A DNA stretch of 64,000 nucleotides from contig NC_061870.1 in NCBI RefSeq assembly GCF_907164915.1, positions 4,740,273-4,804,272 of the forward strand, read 5' to 3'. The stretch comes from Impatiens glandulifera (taxonomy: Eukaryota > Streptophyta > Magnoliopsida > Ericales > Balsaminaceae). The position numbers and the translations under genes are program-made. The notes beneath the pieces are model-generated. The model was not told the DNA's origin. It worked only from the letters and a program-made list of their open reading frames with translations, and searched no databases. Positions 34,086 to 45,052 of this stretch are shown piece after piece. Each line of letters starts with the position of its first letter. The first letter of the stretch is position 1.

Positions 34086-34775
34086 CTTTTTCACCAGTGT
34101 GTATTGTTTGACTCAATTGATTCTTTGCTATTAATGATTTTTTATCGAGACAAATTTGTCATCAAGGAAAAATCGTGAAAATACAATCTTAACAGGTGGA
34201 AAAACGAGATTGTTGTTTTCTGCAATTCAGATCATTTAAGAAACATTAGATTATTAATCCATTAAGGTTTACTGTAAAAATAATTATGGTCGAGAAGAAA
34301 CATTGGATCACTAAAGATTTATTTATAACCCAGACAAAAAAAGACATACAAACAACAAAAACACATTATTATTATAATCAATACATTATTATTATTATTA
34401 TTATTATTATTGTTATTATCAATAACATCTTTTCATAAGGTCAAGAAGTCAAATTGTTTCAATATATATATATATTTTCTAACAACATGTAATTGAGAAA
34501 AGTGTTTGTTAGTTAAATGTCGAGATTTTATTTTATTCTGAAACCTCCTAATAAGTACCATCATCTTCACCTTCTTTCAGGTTGTTCACCTTTTCACATT
34601 CATTTATCCATTATATTCGCTGTATTTATAAATTTCCAAATTCTTGATGTCAGCAAAACCCACAAAGGGAGCTTAAAGGAAAGAAAATTACACTTACATA
34701 TATATTGTCTCAGATAAGGCTACAAAGAAAAGTTAGGACCTAATTAGAATCAACTATCTCGAAACATTTTTTTTT

Positions 34776-34980
34776 AGTAAAAAGACAAGAAGTAGAGAAT
34801 ATAGACCTTTTATTGTAGTGCTACTACTGCCTTGGCAAATACTGCATGAAGCCTCCCTAATCAAGTTCTTTAATTTCTTTAGTAAAAAGATAAAGAGTAG
34901 AGAATATAGACCTGTTATTGTAGTGTTACTGCTCTCTTGGCAAATAATGCATGAAGCCTCCCCAATCAAGTTGTTCATAT
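34776..34980. repeat. Tandem duplication of about 105 bp
   Basis: AGTAAAAAGA...AGTAGAGAATATAGACC begins at 34776 and again at 34881. The unit spans the ELOF1 exon and its donor-side intron, so the exon is present twice with roughly ten differences. Confidence 0.8.
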
Positions 34981-35227
34981 CACTGTCACAATTATCAACA
35001 TATTCTTATCAATAGAATAAGGCATTTCCTTGTATGAACACAACATAAATCAGATGTTCAGTTGAATCAAATCATTTTTATATTTGAATTATTAATCACG
35101 ACATCCATATGTTTACATATTCAACACCAGTTTTGTGATTGCAGAATTGGCAAAAAAAAAAAATAATGTCAATTTTTTACATTCTCTTCATAGGAGGAGG
35201 CTTTGCACTAGATTTCCTCTTCCCCAT
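34805..35227 (-). pseudogene. Captured ELOF1 (transcription elongation factor 1) fragment, exon duplicated
   Basis: On the minus strand from 35227 the frame opens MGKRKSSAKPPPMKRM and, after a stop and an indel in a T run, continues FCQFCNHKTGVEY. Exon 34982-34912 reads DMNNLIGEASCIICQESSN and TTITG with AG/GT borders. A second, diverged copy of that exon (NLIREASCSICQGSSSTTIKG) lies about 105 bp on, near 34875-34805. This is the layout of ELOF1: a basic MGKRKS start, CxxC zinc pair (CPFCNH in the family) and second pair (CxxC in EASCxICQES). ELOF1 is a small zinc protein bound to elongating RNA polymerase II. The stop, lost C-terminus and location inside a MULE mark it as a transduplicated relic. 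Confidence 0.8.
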
Positions 35228-36022
35228 AAAAGATAGAGACTAGAGTCTTTCCTTATATGATAAACCTGACCATTATATGTTTCTCAAATATCAACTAGAT
35301 TTTGTGCAGAAGGAATACAAATGGTATTAACACTTTCATGAACTTTTATGATCTTCTTTCCTTGCATGTTATGGAAATTGCTAAAACCAAAATTAAGTAA
35401 CAAATATATGGTAAAAAAAAAGTACCAATCTCACGAGACAATCAATGGAACAGAGAAGCCCTATTTTTTAGGAAGATTTGATTTTATGAATAAAACCCTT
35501 ATTAGCTAGAACTTTTACCTACGAATTTCCATATTCTACGACCTTTCTTTAGATTTAGACCTTTTATGACTACCTTAGCTGTTCATAAATCAAACCCTAG
35601 ATCGAGAGAGGGAGATGGTGAAGAATGTTCACATTCATTGTTAGACTCATTAATTGAAAATGTCTGAATTATTTGTTGAGTTATTGAATTGAGTGGAACG
35701 AAAGATTTAAAGAAGATATGAAGAGGAGGGAAGAGCCTGCATCGCCGACGCGAGTTGAGATGAAGCCGACCCGAGTTGAGATGAAGAGAGAGTGAGGCTA
35801 AAGAGAGAGATTTTGTAAAAAAATGAAATAAATGCGAAGTGGCATATGATTTGGAAAATAATATATGTCATGTAAGATAAAATAAACAGAGTAAACGTCC
35901 GTTTAATAAAAAGCCCAAGGGTCAAAAGTTTCATAGTTGGATCCCCATATGGCTTAAATCATAATTCGAGGTAAAAATGTCCAAAGTTTGAGCCTCATAT
36001 GGTAATTGGTCCTTAAAGAGAT

Positions 36023-36309
36023 GAGAGGTCCGATTGAAATTAGTAGATAAATGTTGAATGAGATGGTTGGTCACTCAAAATACTTAAAGGTCACGAGATG
36101 AGAGGTCGATTGAACATTGGTGGACTAAAGTGAGTGTAAAAAAGAGAATGGTAATGTTTGAGATTTTTAATTTGATCAAAGTGAAAGTATAAGATTACAA
36201 GATGAGAGGTCCATTGGGAAAAAAATATGTGTGGAGATATGTGAGAAGATGAGTTGTTTGAACGAAGTGAATAAAATATGGAACGAGAGTGTTTTATTTT
36301 TATTCTAAT
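36023..36309. repeat. Diverged tandem phrase array, right half
   Basis: Continuation of 30780-31249: GATGAGAGGTC(G/C)ATTG phrases recur up to the TSD of Copia element 2. Confidence 0.5.
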
Positions 36310-36314
36310 ATATT

Positions 36315-37555
36315 TGTTAGATAAAATTAGACCGGTTAATAGAACTTAACACAAATAAACTTCCTATGCAGGAACAGACAAAGAACCGGACCGGTCAAAC
36401 CAATGAACCGGTTAAGAAGCTCAACCGGTCAAACACCTAAACTGACCAGAAACATGACCGCACAAAGAAGACAAGATCGGTCAAAACTAAACACCTGATT
36501 AAACACCAGACAGCCGGTCATTTAGAAGTCAAAGGAATAACCGGAAGCCATCCGGTTAAGACAAATAACCGACCAGTATAAGAAGATACTTCGGGTATCT
36601 GTTGGGAATGATACCAAAGGAACAGACTGAACATTTCCATATTCATACAAGTCTGAGGAAAGTCTGCAGGCTGCAAAAAACTGTCCTACAGGATCTTTCC
36701 ACTTCAGGATAAATCAGAAAGACAATCTTCCAAGTACAGACAACTGTCCAACCGACAGTTACCACATTGAGTAAAAGACAAACCTAGCCGGTTTGACCTA
36801 CATACTGGAAGAACAGACCGCCATGTCTGAAAAGTTGACTGACAGGTCTAAAAAGTTGTCCGCCAGGTCTGAATCACTGAACCTCTACTCAACCAATCAA
36901 ATTCAAGGAAATGAAATGTGACCATTGGCACATTTCACCTATAAAAGGAGGAGATAAAGAGGAGTAAATGCGGGACACAGTGGACAATTAATTTATAAGT
37001 GATAAGAGTGTGTTCTATCTCTAGAAAGCTTAAGTGCTAAGTTGAAGTGTAATTCTACAATTTCGGTTAAAATTGTACGAGTGTTATCGAGCAGGAAATA
37101 AGTCTCGATCGGATTGTATTTGTATTCCTTAGTGAATATCCTTCTCGCGGTTTCGAGAGGAAGGGGTGACGTAGGAGTTGTATCTCTGAACATCCATAAA
37201 AACCTGTCTTGTTATTTACTTTCTGCCGGTTCTACATTCTAACCGACCTGTACTAACTCATTTACACCGCTATAACCGACTCTACATTACCTAAACCGAA
37301 TCACCAAGATCCAAAAACCGACCCAGCAACTTCTAAACCTGTCCTATCCAAAACCGGTCCTGCCTATTTCTTGAGTGTGCTGCTTTAACCTGAAACAAAC
37401 CTCTTCCGCGTTTGAACGTGGTTCAAGGGTTTGTGACAGTTTGTGTAGTACTGAAACCCCGGTGTTAATCTCTAACCGGATTAATCACCACCCTTTGAGT
37501 GAGACGCGCTAACCGGCCCAACCCCGGTCCTTCAGCCGCGACCTAGATCCTAACA
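36315..37555 (+). repeat. 5' LTR of Copia element 2
   Basis: 1241 bp, the same length as the 3' LTR. By eye I count about 40 substitutions between them (roughly 97% identity). Palindromic AACCGGTT-like words cluster in the first 250 bp. TATAAAAG at 36940-36947 is the likely promoter. A GGGGTGACGTAGGAG block near 37162 is shared with the other Copia LTRs here. Confidence 0.92.
36940..36947 (+). promoter_or_regulatory. LTR TATA box of Copia element 2 (5' LTR)
   Basis: TATAAAAG at LTR offset 625. The 3' LTR has the same box at 49235-49242. Confidence 0.65.
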
Positions 37556-37558
37556 ATT

Positions 37559-37570
37559 GGTATCAGAGCA
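37559..37570 (+). other. Primer binding site of Copia element 2
   Basis: TGGTATCAGAGC three bases after the 5' LTR, complementary to initiator Met tRNA. Confidence 0.9.
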
Positions 37571-37594
37571 GTTAGTTTCAATACTCAAGCAAGC

Positions 37595-39370
37595 ATGTCT
37601 TTCGATAGGCCCCCAATGCTAGAAGGTGATGACTTTGCCAACTGGAAGGCACGCATGCACCTACACTTAATCACCATGGATGACGAAATGCAGTTCATAA
37701 TAGCCGAAGGACCGATAATCATTGATAAGGATAGGAAGGATTGGACAGCTGAAAATAGGAGAAGAAATAACCTGGATAACCATGCCAGAAACCGGATCTC
37801 CAACGGTGTGGACAGAAACACGTACTGCAAGATCAGAGTCTGCAAAACCGCAAAGGAAACATGGGAAACGGTTATACAGATTTATGAGGGAAATGAAAGA
37901 ACCAAGGAAAACAATGTAATGGTAGCTACTCAGAAGTTTGAAAGCATCAAGATGAAACTGGGAGAAACAATGAGAGAATACAGTGACCGGTTCACAGGTG
38001 TGTTAGACGAGCTAGCAACTCTTGGCAAGAGGTATGATAACAAGGAGGTTATCATGAATGCCTTAAGATCTCTTCCAAGTGCATGAGATATAAAGACAAC
38101 GGTGATGAGAGAATCAAACTGCCTAAGCAAGATGAAATTACATGATGTATTCGAATATCTTAAGGCGTATGAGTTTGAAATGAGATCTATGACTGAAGAA
38201 GAGGTCTCAGCCTCAACTTCAACTAGAGCATTGATCACATCCACAGAACCGGTTGCACCTGCACCGATCCGAACCGCCGAACAGTTCACCGAGGATGCCA
38301 TGGCAATGCTTGCACAGAAATTTGGGAGGTTCATGAAAAGGAGCCAACCGACAAACAACTACAACTACGGTAATAAGTCTAATGTAAGATGCTATAATTG
38401 TAACTGTTTGGGACACTTCAAGTGGGAATGCAGAAAACCGAGGAGTAATGACCGGAAACCAGATAACCAAAATAACCGAAATAACTATCAACAAACCGGT
38501 GAAGGAAGTGAGGTTCAGAAAGCACTGATAGCCGATGATGGAGGAAGCCTATGGGCTCACAGTGATAGTGATGATGAACTCGCATGCCTCATGGCAAATG
38601 AGGAACATGTATTTGACTCTCCTTGTGAAGAATTTACTAAAGATGAGTTATATAATGCATTAAATGATATGGTAGCAGAGTATAAAAATCTACTAGCCCT
38701 ATTACCTAAGCAACCCAACTTTAGAGCCGACCTCATGATACCCATCTTGACCGAACTAGAGATCATACAACCTGATGAAACCCCCACCTTAGAAACCGAA
38801 CTAGAACCTGAACTATCCTCTAAAACCGAACAGTTCAATGAGCCAGTTCGAGAATTAACCGAGGAGGAAAATGCCCGACTCCAGTATAAAATGGCCGTAT
38901 ACAAGAGATCTAGTGAAATGGTAAAGAAGATGTGTAGTTATAAAAAACACCCTTTTTGCATGTTTGGTCTAAGTTACTAAAACAATAGATCCCAAAACCA
39001 AAAACTCGTAGACAAAGTAAGGTTCACAAAGGATGACCTTCCCCTTATAAGTTTCATTAGAAGTTCCTTAACCGCTGAAGAGGAATTGACTGCCTATTAT
39101 ACGGAAGAAAAACTAACCTATGTAGGTCCAACCGATTCTGAGAAATGGCTTCACCCTGAGAAAAGGAAACCCAACCTGTTTAATAATAGAAAAGCCAACC
39201 CACAACCGCATAGGACAAACCTAAGATCACCCCCACACAAGGCCTTCTTAGGAAAACCGAAAGACTCAAAACCGAGTGCCAGAAAGATAGTTAAGACATT
39301 CACCAAAAAAGTTATCCGGTTTGTCAAAGTCTGGATACCCAAGGGACTAATCGCATGTGGACCCAAGTAA
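37595..39370 (+). pseudogene. gag: Gag of Copia element 2, two in-frame stops
   Basis: The frame opens MSFDRPPMLEGDDF and is clearly homologous to Gag of element 1 (KAWETV-like AKETWETVIQIYEGNERT, ALRSLP, MKLHDVFEYLKAYEF). The zinc knuckle CYNCNCLGHFKWEC is at 38390-38431. In-frame stops: TGA 38084-38086, at the same codon as the TAG in element 1, and TAA 38978-38980. It ends GPK-stop at 39368-39370 and overlaps pol by 14 nt in the +1 frame, as in element 1. Gag would assemble the virus-like particle in the cytoplasm. Confidence 0.85.
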
Positions 39371-42300
39371 ATGTGGGTACCAAATAGTTGTAAATATGTA
39401 CATTTTGCAGGATTTAAAGAAACGGCTAGGAAACTCTGAATGGTACCTGGATAGTGGTTGCTCCAGGCATATGACCGGGAACAACAATCTTTTAACCGAC
39501 ATCAGAATAGAAACCGATGCATTAATCATCTTCGGTGACAACTCAAAAGGTAGAACTGTGGGCAAGGGTAAGATTGTCCATGGTAACCTTACAATTGATA
39601 ATGTACTCTTAGTTGAAAACTTGCGTTTTAACCTACTAAGCATTAGTCAAATGTGTGATGCTGGATACACTATAGAATTTCTTAAACATGCATGCCTAGT
39701 TAAGAACTCTCAAGGTACCATACTACTAACCGGAAATAGGCTAGGAAATATTTATAAGGTAGACTGGAAAACTAAAGTAGAATATCCTGTTTGCATGATA
39801 GCCAAGACTGATCAAACCTGGTTGTGGCATAAGAGACTAAACCATCTGAACATGAAAACCTTAAAAATTATATTCGCGGTAAAAAGTTAGTCGAAGGAAT
39901 TCCTGACATAGTATTTAATAAGGATAAGGTTTGTTTAGCATGTTAAATGGTTAAACAAACTAGGTCAAATTTTAAGAATAAAGGACAAATTCAATCTAAC
40001 CGATGCTTAGATCTTCTTCACATGGATTTATTTGGACCAATTCAGGTCATCAACTTAGGAGGTATGCTTTACACTATGGTAGTTGTTGATGATTATTCTA
40101 GGTATACATGGGTAATATTCTTACCATCCAAACGTGAAACCTCTTCAAATTTGATCACGCTACTTAAACGTTTGCAAAATGAAAAATCAACACGCATTAA
40201 TAGCATTAAAAGTGATAGAGGTATCAAATTTACCAACAATACCTTAACCGCATTTCTTGATGAATCCGGTATTAGACACGAGTTGTCTAGTGCTAGGACT
40301 CCTCAACAAAACGGCCTGGCCGAGAGAAGAAACCGGACTCTCAAGGAAGCCGCACGGTCCATGATAGCCGACTCAGGCATTGCTCAAACATTTTGGGCTG
40401 AGGCTATCAATACTGCATGTTATACACAAAACCGGTCTTTAATTAATAAGTTTCATAATAAAACACCTTATGAGGTATATTTTGATAGAGTTCCCAATCT
40501 CAAGTATCTTAAGATTTTTGGTTGTAAATGCTATATTCACATAAATAGTAAAACCTATCTTTCTGCTTTTGATGCAAAAAACCGACAATAGGATCATGTT
40601 AGGTTACTCAGCAGTGAGTAAAGCATATAGAGTGTATAACAATAGAACCTTAACCGTGGAGGAATCACTTCATGTTGTTTTCGATGAATCGGTTGAAAGT
40701 AATACTGCATCATGCTTTGACCTACACAACAGACTGGAAAATAACAATATCCATTCTGATAGTGAAGATGAGATTCTGGTTTTCAGGCGGTTTGTCCATG
40801 ACCAAATGGATAATAATGAAACCTAGCCGGATCAAGCTGTCCCACGACAGGAAGCTGACACTTCGGTCCAAACCAAGGACATCGGTCGGTCTGACATCCT
40901 TGCTCAGCCTACCGATATGTATAGCCTTGATAAAGTAAACGGTAATTTGGTAGACATCCCTGAACCGAATTTCAAAAGGAACACTAAACATCCTCTTGAG
41001 CAAATTATAGGTGACCCTTCAGAACCTGTTCGAACTAGGCGTCAAATTCTGGAGGAATACTTTAATTCCGCCTTTATATCCCAGATTGAGCCGAAAAGAG
41101 TGGATGAAGCATTGTCAGATCCGGATTGGATCTTGGGAATGCAAGAAGAGTTAAACCAGTTCGAGAGTAATAAAGTCTGGTACTTAGTCTCTAGACCGAA
41201 AGATCAACTGGTCATAAGAACAAGATGGGTATTTAGAAATAAACTCAATGAAGACGGTTTGGTCACGAGGAACAAGGCCAGATTAGTGGCACAAGGTTAC
41301 AAACAGGAAGAAGACATTGATTTTGAAGAATCATTTGCCCCTGTAGCTAGGATTGAAGCCATTAGGATTTTTCTAGCCTTTGCTGCATTCAAAAACTTTA
41401 AAGTTTTCCAAATGGATGTTACAAGTGCATTTTTGAATGGTGACCTACGTGAAGAGGTGTATGTTGAATAACCACCCGGTTTCAAAAAAGCTGAACTACC
41501 CAACCATGTATACCGGTTAAACAAAGCTTTATACGGTCTAAAGCAAGCTCCTAGAGCCTGATATGACACACTAACCGCATTTTTGTTAAAACATGACTTC
41601 ACCATCGGTTCAGTGGATAAAACATTATTTAAGTTTGAGAAAAAGGAACATATCCTACTTGTTCAAATTTATGTAGATGATATCATCTTCGGTTCAACCG
41701 ATCCTAAGCTATGTGATAAATTTTCAACCCTGATGACTAACAAATTTGAAATGAGTATGATGGGAGAATTAAGCTTCTTCCTAGGTCTTCAGGTTAAGCA
41801 ACTCGAAGAAGGAACCTTCATTAGCCAACCCAAGTACACTAAAGAACTGTTAAAGAAATTTGGGATGGATACATGCTCCTCAGCCGCTACTCCAATGAGC
41901 TCATCGGTCAAATTGGACAAAGATGATGAGGGTCAATTAGTAGACCTGACTGCTTACCGAGGCATCATCGACTCTCTTCTATACTTGATAGCAAGTAGAC
42001 CGGATATTCTATTTGCAGTCGGTGTGTGTGGAAGATTCCAGGCCAACCCAAAACAGTCTCACTACACAGCCGCAAAGCGAATCTTGAAATACCTTAAGGG
42101 AACTCCTGACGTCGGTTTGTGGTATCCAAAGGACTCATCTTTTAACCTAATAAGTTATTCAGATGCAGACTATGCAGGTTGAAAGGTTGATAGAAAAAGC
42201 ACCAGCGGAACATGCCAATTCCTAGGTGATCAGCTTGTTTCGTGGCATAGCAAGAAACAAACATCAGTTGCCACATCAACCGCAGAAGCTGAATACATGG

Positions 42301-42635
42301 CAGCCGGAAGCTGCTGTTCACAACTTCTTTGGATTCAACAACAACTGAAGGATTTCGGTGTCATAGCCGAAGAGTCTCCAATCTTCTGTGATAACACAAG
42401 TGCCATAGCAATCACCTACAATTCGGTTCTACACTCTAGAACCAAGCACATTGACATAAGGCACCACTTCATTCGGGAACATGTCATGCTGAAGCATATC
42501 TGGCTGGAATACGTACCAACAGATCAACAAGTAGCCGATATCTTCAAAAAGCTCCTACAGGAAGCTAAGTTTTCTCAATTCATACTCACAATCGGTTTAA
42601 CCGACATTAGTCAGATCATCCCTAAGGATGCTTAA
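39357..42635 (+). pseudogene. pol: Pol of Copia element 2, decayed
   Basis: Protease ([13 protein letters not shown]), pre-integrase ([11 protein letters not shown]), integrase ([23 protein letters not shown]), RT ([19 protein letters not shown] at 41670-41693) and RNase H (KSTSGTCQFLGD, TSTAEAEYMAA, CDNTSAIA, KHIDIRHHFI) are all present in order. Defects: frameshifts near 39870-39890 and 40570-40590, and stops at 39944 (TAA), 40824 (TAG), 41469 (TAA), 41559 (TGA) and 42180 (TGA). Most of these sit where element 1 has CAA, CAG or TGG. The protein ends TDISQIIPKDA. It replicates and integrates the element in intact relatives. Confidence 0.92.
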
Positions 42636-43148
42636 AAGAGAAATCGGTTCGGACAGACAAAACCGGTAGTTCCTCCTAAACTATAGGATCCCAAATTTCC
42701 TAAGGTATCTATGGAAGAACCGCCTGGTCTATCAGTCAGAGTAAACCGACCGGTTACTTAGTGCATGCACCAAATAACCGCATCGGGACGAACAACTGAT
42801 AACTGACCGATTCTGAAATAGTCTATCTCAGATTATTTGGTCTTCGAACAAAAGTGGAATAATTACCTGTGTTTAAACTTATCTGTTCTGAAACATTACC
42901 TTTTCAAAGTAAAATGATCACACCTAAAAAGACGTGAAGATCTGATATCTTTCATGGTCCAGGTCTATGACCAACAACCTAGGCTATAGACATGCTTATT
43001 TCGTGCAAAACTCTTTATCCTATGGTTAATAGACATTATCACCTTTGATACACTGGATAATCAGATCATCCCTCCACCAATATATAAGTTGAACAAACCT
43101 TAAACAAAACAATCACAAGTTATAACTCACTCTCTTACTAAGACAAAA
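42636..43148 (+). promoter_or_regulatory. Intergenic region and TATA-like promoter of accessory ORF A
   Basis: No coding region over about 510 bp. TATATAAG at 43081-43088 lies 68 bp before the ATG of ORF A, with an AC/CT-rich leader (AACTCACTCTCTTACTAAG). The arrangement resembles an RNA polymerase II promoter with a short plant leader. Confidence 0.5.
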
Positions 43149-43910
43149 ATGTCTCAGTTTCCAAACATCCTTCAAGTGGATTTCAAATCTGCTCTGAGCA
43201 CTGAACACTATGATGTATTCAAGATGATCAAATCACTTGAAGACACCGGCCTTTAGTACTTTCTAGATGACAAGCATGTCATCTATTCCGAATCTGTCCT
43301 GGAATTTCTTTACAATGCCAGGGTTTTCAGAGGAACTCCTCATTTTGACACCCATATCCAATCAAAAGTGGGAGGCATAGTGTTTGACTTCACCAAACAT
43401 GACTTTGCGAGATGTTTCAGCCTACCAAAGCAAGGGCTGACCGATCTCAATGTGCCGGCTGACCTAAAAGCCGAGATCTCCCTAACCTTTTCGCGGTCAA
43501 GTCAACCCGTTGATGACCATGGTACGAAGTCACTATTGAGAGCTGAATATCAGCTCCTCAATGACGTAATCGGTCGAAGCATCTTAGGGAGAGATGTGAC
43601 GAACACCTACTGTACCGCAACCTTTAACATGATGGCTGCTATAACCACCGGAACACCGGTTAATTGGTCAAGGGTACTGTTCGACGTCCTAATCTAGATG
43701 ATTGGCGTTCGAACAGTCGGCCTCGTTCCCCAACTGAGCTGTCTGCTTCTAGAGCTTGGAGTTCCAACCTGTCCAGGCGAGGGTTTGAACCAAGCTCAGG
43801 TGCTTACCAAGGAAGTCACCGACTCATTTTATGAGCGGTTTGAAAAGGCTTGGAAGAGGAGGAACCGCCACATCACCTCCAACGGTCATGCAAACTCCAG
43901 CGGATATTAA
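43149..43910 (+). pseudogene. Accessory ORF A (253 codons, two stops)
   Basis: The frame opens MSQFPNILQVDFKSAL and has the shared accessory-domain pattern: an ExxMIxSLExTGL helix, an 'FL...VLEFLYNARV' helix, FARCFSLPKQGLTDL, SLLRAEYQLLNDVIGRSI, TFNMMAAITTGTPVNWSRV and a C-terminal SFYERFEKAWKRRNR basic tail. In-frame TAGs at 43254-43256 and 43695-43697 break it. Its own TATA-like box precedes it. Function unknown. The position after RNase H is where Sireviruses carry an extra, sometimes 'envelope-like', ORF, but I see no signal peptide or membrane segment here. Paralogous to ORFs B and C. Confidence 0.7.
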
Positions 43911-44263
43911 GTCACTCCTTCCTGCAACCGGTCATTTTGCTGTACGCACCGGTTGTATCCTTGTTTAACTTCCTTTATGATCATCTCGGCTAAGCTTATG
44001 TTATCTTCGGTTTCAATCAGTTACTTTTATTATAACATTCGACATTAATGAAAAGTAACATCTAATTAATGAAGTAACTCCCAACTACATGAGTAATTAC
44101 TACCCAACTAACTTGGATACCTTTGGACTAAATCCCTACCTCGAGCTCCGCAATCGGTCAAAAGTAACATCTTCATAATACACTTTGGAAACATAAATAT
44201 TCTCTTCTCTAATAAGACAAAACTGATCTTCAATGTTGATATTTTCCCTCCAAAATCGGATCT

Positions 44264-44272
44264 ATATAAAGA
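44264..44272 (+). promoter_or_regulatory. TATA-like box of accessory ORF B
   Basis: TATATAAAG lies 87 bp before the ATG at 44351, followed by a C/T/A-rich leader containing CTCCATCTCTCTCTTAG. The spacer 43911-44263 has no gene. Confidence 0.55.
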
Positions 44273-44350
44273 GTCATCCTCTAATCAACTTAACACATCT
44301 CAAAACAAAAATCTCTTGAACTCCATCTCTCTCTTAGCAAAGTTTGAATC

Positions 44351-45052
44351 ATGCCGAGCCGAACTTTACCAAACTTTCTAAGCATTGATTTTGACTCATG
44401 CCTGAAGATCAATAATAGAGAAACAAAGGAGATGTTGTTTGAATCCCTCATTAACACCGGTCTTCGCACCTTTCTCGAAGAATCCGGCCCTATACTCCTT
44501 GAGAATGTCAAAACATTCTTCAGAAGTGCTTGCATAAGAGGAAACTACATTGTTTCTACGGTGAGAGATCACACCTTCTGGCTGGATGAAGCCGAATTTG
44601 CTCAAATGTTCAACCTGCCCACCGAAGGGTTTTCGGATTTCCCGCCCCGGGAAGGCAGCGCCGCGGAATCTTATGCTTGGTTGTTCTCAGGAACCGGGGT
44701 GCCGGTGGAGAACAACGGGCCAAAGACCTGTCTTCTCTTTCACATCCAGCTTCTTCTTGAAATTGTCAATCGCTCCTTAATCTGCCAATCCCTCAACCAG
44801 TGCTACTCCAAGAAGGTGTACAACATGATGACCTACATCATGAGTTATGCTCCCATAAATTGGTCATCGGTCATATTCAACAACCTGAAAACTATGCTGT
44901 TGACCAAAAGAGGTCTCGGCTATGCTCCTCATATAAGTCGGCTCATTCTTAAATATCGACCAGAATTTGGACCGGGTACACCGGCATCTCTTTCAAACAT
45001 TCTTGATGTGTATGAGGTGGATGACAAGTTCTCTGGGATGGTTATTGCTTAA
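44351..45052 (+). CDS. Accessory ORF B, intact 233 aa, unknown function
   Basis: An uninterrupted frame from MPSRTLPNFLSIDFDS to SGMVIA. It aligns with ORF A and the N-terminus of ORF C: TGLRTFLEESGPILLENVKTF, then FRSACIRGNYIVSTV, FAQMFNLPTEGFSDF, LLFHIQLLLEIVNRS, KVYNMMTYIMSYAPINWSSV. Further on come FNNLKTMLLTKRGLGYAPHI and PEFGPGTPAS. No transmembrane segment, signal peptide or catalytic motif is obvious. The surrounding gag and pol have decayed, yet this frame has no stop, which could mean selection or chance. The ATG is supported by the upstream TATA-like box and leader. I recall similar domains in asterid hypothetical proteins but cannot verify it here. Confidence 0.75.
   Translation: MPSRTLPNFLSIDFDSCLKINNRETKEMLFESLINTGLRTFLEESGPILLENVKTFFRSACIRGNYIVSTVRDHTFWLDEAEFAQMFNLPTEGFSDFPPREGSAAESYAWLFSGTGVPVENNGPKTCLLFHIQLLLEIVNRSLICQSLNQCYSKKVYNMMTYIMSYAPINWSSVIFNNLKTMLLTKRGLGYAPHISRLILKYRPEFGPGTPASLSNILDVYEVDDKFSGMVIA

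Larger units (their letters stand above)
32458..34099 (+). mobile_element. 3' part of a CACTA element
   Basis: The coding part matches the second gene of the CACTA at 61-63 kb, followed by about 700 bp of CCGAGAG/CTCTCGG subterminal repeats and the terminus TTTTTCACCAGTG at 34087-34099. No 5' CACTA end is seen before 32458, so this is a truncated copy inside the Pack-MULE. Confidence 0.75.
31260..36012. mobile_element. Pack-MULE-like TIR element with 10-bp target duplication
   Basis: The left end GGCACAATTACCATATGGG and inverted right end GGACCAATTACCATATGAGG match over at least 200 bp inward (shared words ACTTTGGACATTTT, AAGCCATATRGGG, AAACTTTTGAC, CATTTATTTCA). TTAAAGAGAT lies immediately outside at 31250-31259 and 36013-36022. 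No transposase is present. It holds an ELOF1 gene fragment on the minus strand and a CACTA fragment on the plus strand. Long TIRs and a duplication of about 9-10 bp fit the Mutator superfamily. Confidence 0.8.

Noticed and set aside
36993..37193. 66-aa frame on the minus strand present in both LTRs of element 2 (also 49288-49488)
   Set aside because: Conserved only because the LTRs are copies of each other; no motif and antisense to U3/R.
43149..45052. Envelope protein call for the accessory ORFs
   Set aside because: I see no signal peptide, transmembrane segment or furin-like site in A, B or C. Position alone does not justify the name.
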